Positions 11,404 through 22,910 of a DNA stretch of 64,000 nt are shown here, one piece after another. Location: positions 14,880,001 through 14,944,000 of the forward strand of contig OZ316896.1 of the NCBI GenBank assembly GCA_973895155.1. Direction: 5' to 3'. The stretch comes from Marsupella aquatica (taxonomy: Eukaryota > Marchantiophyta). Every line of letters begins with the position of its first letter. The stretch's first letter is position 1. Made by a program: the position numbers and the translations under genes. The notes under the pieces were generated by a model. The model was given only the letters and a program-made list of their open reading frames with translations, was not told the DNA's origin and did not search any database.

Positions 11404-12410
11404 ATATTTGTACAGACGCATCCAATTCTTTTCTTCCTCAGCAAGTAATGTGAAGTCATTGTACAACTTTTCCCATCCGACTTCCTTAGGCAGTGTCCGT
11501 CTTGCCCTTTTTCCAATGGCAATCTTCGAAGTGGATTTGAACGACGTTAGAGTGGGGTATGTTAGGACCAGCCCCTTTTATCAAAATAACAAGCCAAGGG
11601 CTAGTTCTAGAAAACTGTTCGAAATCGTAGCAAGTTTGCCTGCATACCGGGGAAATAGAAGTTTCCGCAGCACAAGGCAGTCATATTATCGCAGTCTAGA
11701 TAGAATTTCTTCAAGCGGGAAATGTACCACGGGCGAACTTTTGTATACCCTCATTTAACACGAATATTTGACATAATTTGTCAATTTGCGTATTTCTCTC
11801 GTCCATTCCAATTTATCATCGTTTCCGAACATGTCATTTGAAATTGTGATTGGAAATTATCTCGATTTTGAAACTTCATAAACTCACTTTTTCAAATCTT
11901 GTCACCCAATTTTCATAATGCTGTGCACAAACACGCTGTGCAGCCAATTCCATGTCACATTTCATACACAATTACAATGAATATAGCCAACTCTTTTAAT
12001 ATTCTGAATTACACGAATATTCAAATTATTACATGAATTACACGAAGTGCGCGTTCACTTGTATTACAGAATTACACGAATATAGCCAACGAATGTTAAA
12101 AGAGTTGATTCACGCCGGTACAGAATTTTTCTATTTCACAATTTCGTCTCATCAAATGAAAAAAGGGGTCCCGCCAAATGGCAAATGTCATTCCAGATTG
12201 ATATTGTTCATACACAAGCGTTCCACATTTGGGCAGCTACTTCGGTGGTAATCTGTAGAAGCTGAATCTGCCGGTACTCTGTTGCACGACTTGGAGCCTT
12301 AGTGGCGTTCTACTCTCCCACTACAATCTATTTATTAATTCGAGTTCAGAATTCAAATTCAAATTTTCGTAAAATCTTGTCTGAGTTGTCGACAAATTGA
12401 TGCACATGTC
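11404..12410. other. Convergent 3' region between H2A.X (+) and PWWP gene (-)
   Basis: Presumably holds the two 3' UTRs. Reading frames in the H2A.X 3' sequence have no recognisable product. Around 11970-12110 the phrase GAATTACACGAATATAGCCAA recurs two to three times, and parts of this block are inverted relative to the final intron of the PWWP gene (see 12043-12062 against 12607-12626). Confidence 0.5.
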
Positions 12411-12626
12411 TCAATCGTAATCTGCCGTGAAAGGTGAACCTGCCGGCGCCACCAATCCAAGTTGCCGCATGACTCTCAGCCTACGCATCGTTCGCTGTGG
12501 TTTCCTTTCAACTCTCCCCTCCTCCTGGACAAGAAATGAAATCATTACACAACGAACTGGCAACTCTTTTAACATTCTGAATGATAAAATGATTCGAAAC
12601 ATGAACACAAGTGAACGCGCACTTCG
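12043..12626. repeat. Exact 20-bp inverted repeat spanning the PWWP gene 3' end
   Basis: CGAAGTGCGCGTTCACTTGT at 12043-12062 is the exact reverse complement of 12607-12626. Accompanying words (AACTCTTTTAAtATTCTGAAT at about 11981 and AACTCTTTTAAcATTCTGAAT at about 12560, and the inverted GTTAAAAGAGTTG at about 12094) are also shared. One arm lies past the stop codon, the other in the last intron. It looks like a local inverted duplication or a fold-back element remnant. Confidence 0.7.
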
Positions 12627-15305
12627 AGAAGGCCAAAACTAACCTCGAACAAAACTTTTGGTTTCCTTTTCCTTGGAGTTTTCCTCTCCTTAGGTTCAAT
12701 GTCCGGTCCCGGCGAAACCTTCAGTACCTCCGGTGATTCTAGTACCCCTGTACCCCACACACCCACTGAGAAAACTGTCCATGCATGTACACTAGGAGAT
12801 CAATTGTGCTACTAAGGTTTACACATATGCAACCCCTTTCTGCAGAAAACTCATACAAGGAGTCATGTGCATGGATTTCACTTATTCAAGAGTTCAGTAA
12901 CACACCCGTGCTGTGACCATTCTGACTCTTGTCATACACCGGATCCCACTTATCAGGTAGTTTTCCCGAGGATCGAAACTCATTCGCCTGACGACACCCA
13001 GATGAATTGTTGGTCAGTCTCAATTCACAGGCAACCTTAGCCACCGAGTCTTGTTGTGGACTAGGGTAGTCGTAATGTTGCTTCACAATAACAGCAAAAT
13101 GGTATTCTTGACAGCCCTATTAGATACGCTGCAAGACTTCCTTTTAACCAGAGATGAAGTGGATCACCCATTTAAAACACGGACAGTTTCATGAAACATA
13201 CCTCTTCTACACCTTTTTGCAGAGCTTTTTTCCGTAGGCGACTCCTTTCTGCAAGTTTCTGCACTTCAACAGCTTCAGTCAGAATTTGCACGTTTAAAGA
13301 TTCTGATTAGGGGAGAACAATTTTCCTTTCCAGATCCCAGCCAAGAAAGGTAATACAGGTATATAAAAATCTCTAAGTTCATTGAGAGAACCACCTACCA
13401 CATCAAAACCTGATAGGTTCACAAATGGGTCGACCCAGCCACTGCAAACAAGAGATCAATATGTTACTTCACATGAATCTATAAACCTTGTTTGATGGAC
13501 TTCAGACCAGCTGAGTAATACCTTAGGCTGCAACTTAACGAAGTACACAACTGTCTAGCTTCTCAAACTACTCTGCATACACATGGCAAGAGCGTAACAG
13601 AAGCCTTCACGGAAATAGACTGGAAAATCAAGGTTCTTGCAATGAGGGTGAAAGAGAACAAACTAGTCATAGGTGCCGAAGAAGCGCACCAAAACATCCG
13701 TGTCTGCTGACGGTGTCCCTCCTTTACCTTCCAGACTTCCTCTTTGATCGATCACCTGCCAAATAATTTTTGGTAGGAGGATCAGCCAGCGCAAATTCGG
13801 AAACAAAGAAACCTCCTGAGACAAGTGTTGCTTGGTATATGATTTTCCTATGACTACTGTGAATATTTCATTGGTCTTTGTCTCCAAGCCTGCTAGATAA
13901 CCACTTGTTACTGTAGTGTCAATTGCACACCTAACCTCTGGCCAAGTTGAAAGTCATACGCACCAGGGCAGGCCACCACGGGAATCGTGCATATTTAGCC
14001 CAAACGAGTTGATCAGGAACAAAGGAATGCTTTGAAGGTCTTAACGGGCCTCCGTTAGCGCCTTCCTGAGCAGTGTCGTTTCCCTTGGTTTCCTTTCGAT
14101 GCTTGTTTGTTTTGCCATTTGAAAGGTACCCATGTCCATTTGCATGATTTGCATCCATGTCGGAACCTGATTCTTCTCTTCCATCGCCATTATCCACACT
14201 CACTTCTTCACTATTCTGAGTGTCTCTCAGAGCCAGCCCACCTTCATCCCTGGCATTTGCACCCCGGTACTGATCATCTGCAAACGCACACGCAAATGAG
14301 AATCAGTTAATGTACACTTGCATCCGTGTAAATGCAACAAATTCAGTCAACAATAACGAATCGGTCTCAGACAGGTTGCGTGACCTCAGCATCTCTTCAT
14401 ATGAACATCTGAAACTCAATGCATGCGACATTGAAATGGTGAACAAAACACTTGTTGGTGACATTTCCACCACACAAGAACAAGAAATCATAATTCTTGA
14501 TCGCTATGTGCAAAACCAAAAAGCGATACTCGCAAGGCTTATCCCCCTGAAGAATCCTCATGTTACGGAGGACATTCTCCATCAGACTGCCGGTTGTAAA
14601 ATACAGATGCGTTTGGCACATTTATGCTAGACACTCAATTTCCCGTGATGCTGTAAGGATATTGACAAGTTATCCATTGCCAATCCCTTCCCACAGAAAT
14701 TGATATTGAAAGTAAAGATGCGAGGTGCCCTCAATCTTGGAGACAAACCAAAATCCCTGTCCTCATCTGGTGGATGCAGGGACTTGGAGAGAAAAGGACA
14801 CGAATATCTTGAGCAATGGTCCAAAAATGAACGGGCCTACGAAACTTTTGATCTGAGAGGGAAAGACCTCAGCGAAAGGCCCCGAATAAACGAAACGACC
14901 AATCTGTGTTCCCTTCAATGGCGAGGGAGAAAAGGAATGGATGGTTTTGGGGAGAGAGAGAAAACCTCGAAGGTCTATGACATGGTGTTCATAGCTGTCG
15001 TCAGAATCGTACATGGGCACCGAAGGTGTAGTGGGAGCGGCAGCAGCAGCAGCAGCAGCAGCAACGGCTTTCACAGAAGCAGCGGCTGCTTTTGCCTCCG
15101 ACCCTCTTCCTCCTGTCTTTCTTCCATTGCTCGCCGCACCTCTCCTCCGCGGCAACGTTGCTGCTGATCCTCGCGATTGCTGCTGCTGCTTGGGCTGCTG
15201 CTTCTTTGGCAGTTTTTTCTTCTGCTGCCCGCCAGCAGGAGCAGCAGCAACCCCTGCCCCCTTCGCCACCGCTACTGCTGCCTTTGGTTTCACATTCACC
15301 CGCAT
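12411..15305 (-). CDS. PWWP-domain chromatin protein
   Basis: Eight exons join in one frame: 15305-14966, 14277-13964, 13755-13664, 13441-13395, 13302-13202, 13116-12906, 12765-12644, 12524-12411 (446 codons plus stop). The PWWP domain is split over exons 2-4: VWAKYARFPWWPAL, then VLVRFFGTYD and YGWVDPF. PWWP domains bind methylated histone tails and DNA. Exon 1 is low complexity: Lys/Gln/Arg-rich stretches, a nine-alanine run and the acidic MYDSDDSYE. A basic helix follows the domain (EVQKLAERSRLRKKALQK). The C-terminus is PRKRKPK, then basic RTMRRLRVMRQLGL, ending TADYD. A nuclear location is inferred. The frame stays open upstream of the chosen ATG, through a segment reading NSEEVFDNGE, so the true start may lie further 5'. 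The domain call is secure; the precise subfamily is not. Confidence 0.85.
15041..15070. repeat. GCA/GCT trinucleotide run coding poly-alanine
   Basis: About seven near-perfect GCA triplets on the + strand (GCT on the coding strand) encode most of the nine-alanine tract in exon 1 of the PWWP gene. A pure triplet run of this kind is prone to length change. Confidence 0.7.
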
Positions 15306-17060
15306 CTCGCCGTTGTCAAAGACCTCCTCCGAATTGTCTTGTCCTTCGTTCCAATCCTTCCCACAAAAAGAAAAAATCTCCCCTCGTCAACTAGAGGTCT
15401 TCTTCCATTCACCACACATAACCCCCTCTGCGGCTCAATCCAATCCTGCGCTTTCAAACTATCATCGGTCCGCCCTCTTTCTCTCCTGTTCTGGGCTCAA
15501 AAATCCTCAAACCCCCAAGACCCTCCCTCTCCCTGTCCACGCACAGGCACGAACGAAACAAATGGACAGGCAGACAGACAGAGCGGACAGAGGACGGACG
15601 AACCCTCTTCAACCGAAAGTAACGGCACCTTCCTTGAGTCCCATCGTCCCCCTCCCTCCTCTCTTCTTCTCTTTTTCCCCTTCAGGGAGAGTCTTCCCCA
15701 TTCATTTCTCGAAATTCTCCCTTCGTCTTCGTCGTCTTCGTCGTCTTCTTCTTTCCCCTTCGCCCTGTCTTCCCCAGAATAGTATAATTATCCTCCAGCA
15801 GCAGAGCGAGACCAAGGCCAACACAGCACAACACAGCTATCTTCCACTAAAAGACCTCCACACCCGAATTCCGCAGAATGCAGATCGAATGAATGCCTCC
15901 TCTCCTCTCCTCTCCTCTCCTCTCCTCTCTCCTCTCCTCTCCTCTCCTGCTAGTGGCTGAATGACGCAGAGCCCGGTTACTCGCAAAACCCAGCCCCCGG
16001 ATTTCGGTGGTGCCGACAGCGCATGCTGCCGCAAGCAATTCAGCGGCCGAGGCGACGCAAGAGGCAAGCAAGAAAGCAATCAGGCTCTACAACACTACCA
16101 AAGGAAGCGAGAGAGAGAGCGAGGAGACAGTCAGCAGACTCGATCACGAGAACATGGGACGGGAATTCCAGCCCCAAGCATTCCAAAGCATTGGAGGGGA
16201 GCAGCAGCTGCAGCCGAGTTTACTAGAGAGGCAACCAGAAGAAGAAAGCAGAGCAGAGAAAACAAGTAAAGTAAAGTAAAGTCAAGCCAAAGCCAAAGCC
16301 ACGCCGCGCCGGGAAGAACAGCTTATTACAACCCACGAGCAGCGTAGCTTCGCGTTGCATTGCATTACATTGCGTGGCATCGAATTGCGTTGCGACGCAT
16401 TGCATTGCGCAGCAGGAGAGAGGAAAAGCGAAAGCGAGGAACGGAAGGATTCCCGAGTGGAGAGCGTCGTCGTTTGTAGTGAGGGAGGGATTTTCGGAAG
16501 AGGGCAAATCAGTTCACTGCTGCAGCAGAAAAGACCTGTTTGGATGCAGAGCATCCCCACGGTATCCTGCTCTTTATTTCTGGCACGGTATTCCATGGTA
16601 TTATGCAGGGTTCCGTTTGCAAGATGGGCCTGCCCCCTTTCTCGCGCATGATGAGTGGAGCTATCAGTTTTTCAGCTCTAACGTACCCCAAAAGCCCTTT
16701 AAAATACACACAGTATAATAACCCGTTCTGGCCCATCATATGTTTAGGAATTGCCATCTGGGTAGGGAGAAATCCTGGCCGTTTGCTTAAAATTTATTTT
16801 CTTGTCATAGTTGATGGGCCAGCAATACCTCCCTGAGCGCCGTCTGGCTTGTAGCATATGCCTACCCTCTGGGCCTTGCCTAGGCAACTGTGCCTTATGC
16901 TTTGTTTCTTGCCCTCACCCTTGCTATTGGTGCCTTGCCCTCCCTAATTGTGCAACGCAGCAGCATTGGGAACTTTGTGTAGAAATTATGCAGATTGAAC
17001 AAATGTTTATTTTAATTTTTTTCTATCCTGGAGCCCTCAGTAATTCTGGGAATGATCAAT
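15306..17060. other. Purine/pyrimidine-biased 5' region of the PWWP gene
   Basis: The sequence is strongly CT-rich on the + strand (GA-rich on the PWWP strand) up to about 15960 and likely holds the PWWP leader and promoter. Tandem tracts include (TCTCC)n at about 15899-15950, GTCTTC/GTCGTC at 15722-15755 and GCATT pentamers at 16350-16410. Long reading frames here come from biased composition and are not genes. From 16500 on I see nothing. Confidence 0.5.
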
Positions 17061-17205
17061 CTATGTGGCAAGTTCTGACTGTGTTAGTAAGTTTAATGCA
17101 ACCCCCAAAACGAATTTGTTCACTATTCTCTTCTGCTCAATCTCTCCTTTTGGTCCGTTTTCCTTCGAACATAGAAAGCAAACGTAACGCAATTCAGCGA
17201 TTCTG

Positions 17206-17616
17206 GGTGAGGCCGTGACAACTCTCTCGTCAAGTGTGGAGAGCACGTTGAGAGTCATTTGGCGGAGAGGATTTGCAATTTGGCGAAACGAGCTTTCGTT
17301 TTCTTCGGATGCGTTGACAGAATCGAGGGAATTTTCTTTCTCGGACTCCGTTGCGGATTGGACGGATTCGGGCTTGTCGTGGCAGAGTTTCGGTGGGAAT
17401 TGGAAGCTCACTTTTTCGACCGATTTTGAATTGTGTGGAGAGCTGTAGCTGTGCGTGTGGGTGGGCTCCTCGGCGAGGATCTGGTCGACGATTGGTTGAT
17501 AGAAATCTCTTTCGACCTTGGAACCAGGTGAGAGATTCGGATCGTTATATACATGCACTTTACTTGATACGAGCTCGGCCGATAGAAGATGCCGATAGAC
17601 CTAGCTTCTTCCTGTC
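17206..17616 (-). CDS. Unrecognised exon-like reading frame
   Basis: On the minus strand the frame is open from about 17616, after a TAG that would serve as an AG acceptor, to about 17206. It has ordinary protein-like composition, including YRHLLSAELVSSK, LSPGSKVERDFYQPIVDQIL, KVSFQFPPKLC, an acidic Ser-rich stretch (TESEKENSLDS) and FRQIANPLRQMTLNVLSTL. There is no ATG near the beginning, so I read it as an internal exon, probably ending near ACGAGA|GTTGTC. I found no partner exons. It lies 1.9 kb upstream of the PWWP start on the same strand and could be a distant 5' exon of that gene or a separate gene. I do not recognise the family. Confidence 0.35.
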
Positions 17617-17619
17617 AGC

Positions 17620-19553
17620 TCGGGCTCATTAACTACAAATTTTCAGCATTTCTTGGATTATAGGAGCTTAGAACGTTGTTCTGCGATAAAACTGACAGTT
17701 CTCTAGCTAGCTAAGAATCCTGGCTCCTTGGTGGAGTTGCACCGTTTTTCTTAAATTTGTCTAAGTTTTAAGATTACGTTACAGCGGAGTTTTCCGGTTT
17801 TTTTTTCGCGAACTCCATGAAATTCATAAGTATTCGTCAGTCATATGGCAGCCTAGTATCTGCAAGGGTTGAAGGGTGAGGCAGTTTTTCGATAGGACTG
17901 ACGTTGTAGAGACTGGAATTCCCTCAGCCTAGGAGATCTAGTGAGACTTTGGATCAAGTTAACCACAAAAACTAGATTCGACGTGCCATTCAAATTAGTG
18001 GTCGCTCTACTTCGAACGATAGAAAGTAAAATTGGAATTTTCTGGGTCGACAATGAAGGTCTTTCAGCTAAATAAGTCCAATTCCCTCAGCCAGAAGATG
18101 CGAATGTGATACCCCGTGAATACAGGCTGTATGTGACGCTCACCAGTCTACATCGATGGACAGGAGCCCAGCTGTTGCTCCATAATAATAATAATAACAA
18201 GTGCTGCAACCCAATCTCCTGCTGTGATTTTCGTTGTTGCATCTGAAAGCAGCCGCATCCACGACGAAAAAGATGCAGTGGCGAGTGAGGTTTAGGGTTT
18301 CTACAGCTGTGAAGAAGAGTTCACGCTACACTACTCATCTTGTGTTTTGTCTAGTGGACTATACATCCTCGCAGCAGCAACGAAGACGAGGTCTCCTCCT
18401 AAACTACAACAGCAGCATCTGCGCTGTTGTACAGTACATTTTGAGTGGGAAAGGTTATCATCTCTAGCGACACTGTGGAGTTGGCCTGTCTGTGGGTGGT
18501 GTCTATGGCTAGTTTGTTCGAGAAATGGCTACTCAATTTCACGGTGTGTGCAGCCATCAATGCGTCGTATGTTCATGTGAGGCATCACTGAGAGGATAGG
18601 AATGTATGGGAAGTGGGGAAGGGTCTTGGAGAAGTTTGGTTCTGACCTTCTTGGGAAAAATAAAATCAAGGTAGGCACTTGCAATTGCTAAATTGTATGC
18701 TCCTTGGGATTCCGCTGAGAAGGAAGCCGATGCGCTAGTTCAGTATTAGTTAGAGAGGTAATGTAGGTGGAAGTTGATCGATTTATTCTTGTGCTACTAT
18801 CCCAGATGCAGTGAATCTACGTGTGTTTCGTAGCAAAGTATCTGTGCACCGTTGAATGGGGAATGGGCTTGGAGAAGTCTGGTTCTGACCTTCTCGGGAA
18901 CAACGAATCAAGGTAGCACTTGCCATGGCTAAATTGTATGCACCTTGGCATTCTGTTGAGAAGGAGGCTGAAGCGCTAGTTCAATGTTAGCTAGAGCTAC
19001 TGTAGGTAGAAGGTTATTCACCTATTGTGAGAATTTTGCTCGAGAACGCAGGTTTGCTATGATGGGAATTGTTTCAGCAATTGTTTCAGCTGATTCAAAC
19101 GTGCATATCTGTACCACTCTGCTAATTATAACAAGAATCGGCAGTGGTACTGGTGGACGATAATTGGGAGCGGGATTAGGTGTTGGTCTACGCTGCTTTA
19201 CGATCTCAATTCTGTATCTTCTTTGTTCCTGGGCTCGTCTAGTTCGTAAAGCTGTTTGTTTGATCTTGTCGTTGAGGAGTAATCTAGTGACAGTAATGAT
19301 TATCTTCTGTTCGAGAAGCATTCGGGATGTCGGGGGTGTCGGGTGATGACTCATTCCTTTTTTTCGAGTGTAGTTTGTGGTATGGACTTCCGGAGTGGAA
19401 ACTGAGCTAAGTGTGGGCTGTGGTTGGGAGAAGTCTGTGGGGCAGGTCTCTTAGTGATTCTTACGTTGTAACTGGGCATCAGACTGTTCTCATCGTAGGT
19501 GTGAAGCTGCCGCCATAACGGTGTCGAATACAGCCAGTAGAAACGGAGCGAAA
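17620..19553. other. Intergenic / upstream of QPRT gene
   Basis: Holds the duplicated relic at 18601-19010 described separately. Upstream of the QPRT start the frame stays open through a CEAAAITVSNTAS-like stretch (to about 19440), which may belong to a transit-peptide exon. No other gene is evident. Confidence 0.4.
18601..19010 (+). pseudogene. Tandemly duplicated, eroded coding segment
   Basis: Two ~150-base segments, 18615-18765 and 18860-19010, are about 85% alike and lie in tandem, about 245 bases apart. Both read LEK(F/S)GSDLLG(K/N)N, then after a frame change AKLYAPW(D/H)S(A/V)EKEA and ALVQ before a stop. Differences between the copies tend to be conservative in the protein, suggesting a once-coding exon that was duplicated. 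Both copies have frame breaks, at different places. The parent protein is not recognised. Confidence 0.4.
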
Positions 19554-22306
19554 ATGCCGATACCACCTCCTGCTCATCCGACTTATCAGCTTCTGGATGT
19601 AATCAGATATGCACTCGCAGAAGATGCAGGAGATCGAGGTTTCATTCTTTCCGTGGGCCTCTTTGTCTTGTCGCTCCTCCTCGGTGGTCCAACAGTCCTA
19701 ATTTTCGTTGAGGTTGCCGAATACTCCTCCTGGAGATATAGTTTAGTGAAAAGCCAGAGTGCAATGTTTTTTTGGGTCAGCTCGAGTAGCTAAATTGTAC
19801 GTGGCAGGTGTGTGGGTACAGGTGACATTACATGTTTCTCGACAATTCCGCAAGAAACTAAAGCACAAGCTCAATTTCTCGCCAAAGCCGATGGGATCAT
19901 CGCCGGTATTGATTTGGCTGAGATGATTTTCAAGGAGGTTGATCCCGACCTGCTGGTAAGTCGTATGTGGTTGTCTCGAACATGCTTGGGGATGTCACAG
20001 AGGCCAATGCATCTTTCAGAAAAATTGTCAAATGTGGTTCTTGAGTCTGTATATGAATCCTTCACAGATATGTTCTCCAGACTGTAGCGCAGGTTTCTGT
20101 GACTCAGAAGTAGATTTATATTCGTCGTAACTTCTTTTGTTGTTGAAAGCCAAAGTTGCAGTCTTACACCTCACAATGTTGGCGTCTTCCCACATGACAA
20201 ACTTCTCACCATTGCAGCTCATTGGTCCGCAGAATAGACTCCTACCGAGCTATGATAAAAAGAAATTGCTTATAACTCTTCGAGGTTTTTCGCATAACAG
20301 GTGGAGTGGCAGGTGCAGGACGGGGATGCAGTCAGGAGTGGTCTCAAGTTCGGTTCTGTTCAAGGTAAGTTGCCGGTGGTAGGACATTTGTTTGAGTTTC
20401 AATTCCAGTCAACCCAATTGAGAGCCGTTGCAGGGTTCCATGCAACGGCTTTCAGTTGATGCGGTGATCAGCAGATTCAGTAACGTCTGGTGGTTTTCAT
20501 TTGGCTGCAAGAAAAATCATCTGGAGAGAATCCAAGCTCATTGCCTCTACTCCTTGATTTGCAGGTAATGCTAGGAATCATCTGGAGAGTATCCAAGCTC
20601 ATTGCCTCTACTCCTTGATTTGCAGGTAATGCTAGGAGTATACTAATAGCTGAACGAGTGGTGCTGAATTTTATGCAGCGAATGAGTGGGATTGCTACCA
20701 GCACGAAGGTATGTCATGCGTTCCTCATTAAAAAAGTAGCTATATTGCCCTTTAAAATCTCAGAATTTGGGTGGTCCAGAGTCAACTGAACACATCATAG
20801 GCTGCTGCTCGTCCAATCATAATCTTTTGCACCACTATTGAGTCTTTTCTTCTTCATGTGATCAGAAAATGGCAGAAGCTGCAAGACCTGCTCGGATTCT
20901 GGATACTAGAAAGACAGCTCCAGGATTGCGACTAGTCGATAAGTGGGCGGTATGACGTCCTTTGTGCTACTTCATTTCCAGTTTGGACTCTTATATAACT
21001 GTCATTCCCAAGTCTTTTCCAGTATCGTTTATTTAACGTCCCATCTGGCAGGGACTGTTATGTTTTCAAAATAATGATTTGTTGTTTTCTTTCAGGTTTT
21101 GATAGGTTCTGGTGAAAACCACCGAATGGGACTTTATGATATGATGATGGTGAAAGACAATCATACTGATGTGGCAGGTGGCATAAAAAATGCAATTGCT
21201 GCAGCAGATCAATATATCAAAGCGAACAAGCTCGATGTGGGAGTGGAGGTAATCTTTCACGATCTCGATAACCTTTCCTTTTCAGGCTTGGTCGGGGTGC
21301 ATCACTTGAATACTGAGTCCGGTTCTCCTTCTAAGTTTGAGCTTGATGTTTTTGCATGTTTGAAAGACATGTGCAAAACTCGTAGCCTCAAGTGAGTTTT
21401 ATGCTAGAGCTTCGAGTGGCAAAAATGAGGGACAGTTATTTTGCGGTGTACTGCACTAATTGCTCTCACTCGTAGCAGATGGAAACAAGGACATTGAAGG
21501 AAGTTGAGGAGGTTTTAGAATGTATTAGAGATGGCTCTGGGAAGGTGGTGACACGTATAATGCTAGACAATATGGCAAAAAGGTTACCAGAAGGCGGGAT
21601 AGATGTTTCTTTGCTCCAGCAAGCGGTCCACCTCATCAATGGTGCGGTTGAGACAGAGGTACGTGAGACCCAAATCTGAATGAACTGCATCAAGCATCAA
21701 AGCAAACGAGTTTCGGTTTCAGTAGTTGGAGTGGTTCGAGAAGGTGTGGAGTGTTCGTTATCTGTTTTCATGAGGATTGCTTGAGAGCATTCAAGGAAAA
21801 ATCATGTCTAAAAATTGCTGTTGTATGATCTAGGCTTCAGGCAATGTCACATTGCAAACTGTGAAGGAAATAGGTGCAACTGGAGTAACGTACATCTCCA
21901 GGTGAGTGCCCATGGGATCATCATAGTTGTGTGCTTTCAACCCTCTGCATTTTGGAAACAGAATGAGTCGGGACATGGAACTTTTCTAGAGTCTGTTTTA
22001 ACTATCTGACATCTGACAGCAAGGAATGATCAATTATATTTTAGTGTTTGCTTAATGTGTCTGGGATTTCAGATGTGGGGAATGAATGAAAGCGTGCAGA
22101 ACTCCCGGAGGAGATTCTGCTGCTAGATACATTGACATTTAGCACATTTACAGGGACCAATATAAAATAGTCAGTCCTTGTTGGGTACCTGCCTGTGGTA
22201 ACCTTCTGAAATGTTGGTCTCCCGTTTGTGATGATTGTGCAGTGGTGCATTGACACACTCCGTGCAGGCTTTAGATATATCTTTGAAGGTGGCCGTGCAA
22301 GTCTAG
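19554..22306 (+). CDS. QPT: Quinolinate phosphoribosyltransferase (EC 2.4.2.19)
   Basis: Nine exons join in one frame to 304 codons: 19554-19638, 19822-19955, 20301-20364, 20626-20708, 20866-20949, 21096-21248, 21479-21658, 21834-21901, 22243-22306. The enzyme condenses quinolinate with PRPP to nicotinate mononucleotide, the entry of de novo NAD synthesis into the pyridine pathway. Family words in order: [97 protein letters not shown] and [18 protein letters not shown]. The usual GGG before the NHR word reads GSG, and the C-terminus is somewhat shorter than in Arabidopsis. Plant QPT is plastidial, so a transit peptide is expected; the frame is open upstream of this ATG but I could not place the first exon. 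The acceptor of exon 4 lies in a 61-bp tandem duplication. Confidence 0.93.
20516..20637 (+). repeat. 61-bp tandem duplication carrying a 3' splice site
   Basis: Copy 1 (20516-20576) and copy 2 (20577-20637) differ at one base (GAGAA/GAGTA). Each contains TTGATTTGCAG followed by GTAATGCTAGGA, that is a complete acceptor plus the first 12 bases of exon 4 of the QPRT gene. Only copy 2 leads into the conserved exon. Confidence 0.92.
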
Positions 22307-22910
22307 AAACCAAATATTGTTCTTAAAGTCCAGGCATAGATTAAAGTATTCAAGGTGGAATCCTGTGTAGCATGTCATAAGTAGGATATACTTTGGATTG
22401 ATCCTGGACATATGGGCCAAACCCGAGGGAGGTTACTGAAGTTCAGTTCAACCGGGCCAGTGACCAAAGAGAGTTTGGTCACAATGAGCCGAAGGCACTA
22501 GTTTAAATACTGAACTTACTTCTTGAATAACTAAGTGAAGGGGTATCCCCATGGTGAATGCTAAGAGTGGGACGCTTTCATTTTTTTTTGCCATAAACAG
22601 TGATTTTGGGCAGGAAAAAAAAATTAGAGGCTCATTCCCATAATGGAATGGGCTGGAATTTTTATAAACACACAGAGATCATATATGAACGAGTCTTCTG
22701 GAAAAGTTTTAAGGGAAACCCAGCTCTTATCGAAAATAGAATAGCTGCAAATTTAAAATTTTATTTGTTGGATGGGGGTTGGACGTTTTTTGAAAGAAGG
22801 AAAAAAAAATTCTGGCAAGAGTCCTAGAACCTCTAAATTTCTAGCGGCACGGAATGCGCTGAAAGCTTACCAGTGTATAGAGTAGGAAGTAAAACTTATG
22901 GAAAACATTT
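22307..22910. other. Intergenic, 3' of QPRT
   Basis: Presumed 3' UTR and spacer. No gene-like frame or repeat was recognised. Confidence 0.4.

Noticed and set aside
11297-11758. 153-codon frame overlapping the H2A.X end
   Set aside because: It uses another frame over the last H2A.X exon and its 3' UTR.
15013-15960. 315-codon plus-strand reading frame
   Set aside because: It is the antisense shadow of PWWP exon 1 and its GA-rich leader; Ala, Ser and Pro runs reflect CT/GCA composition.
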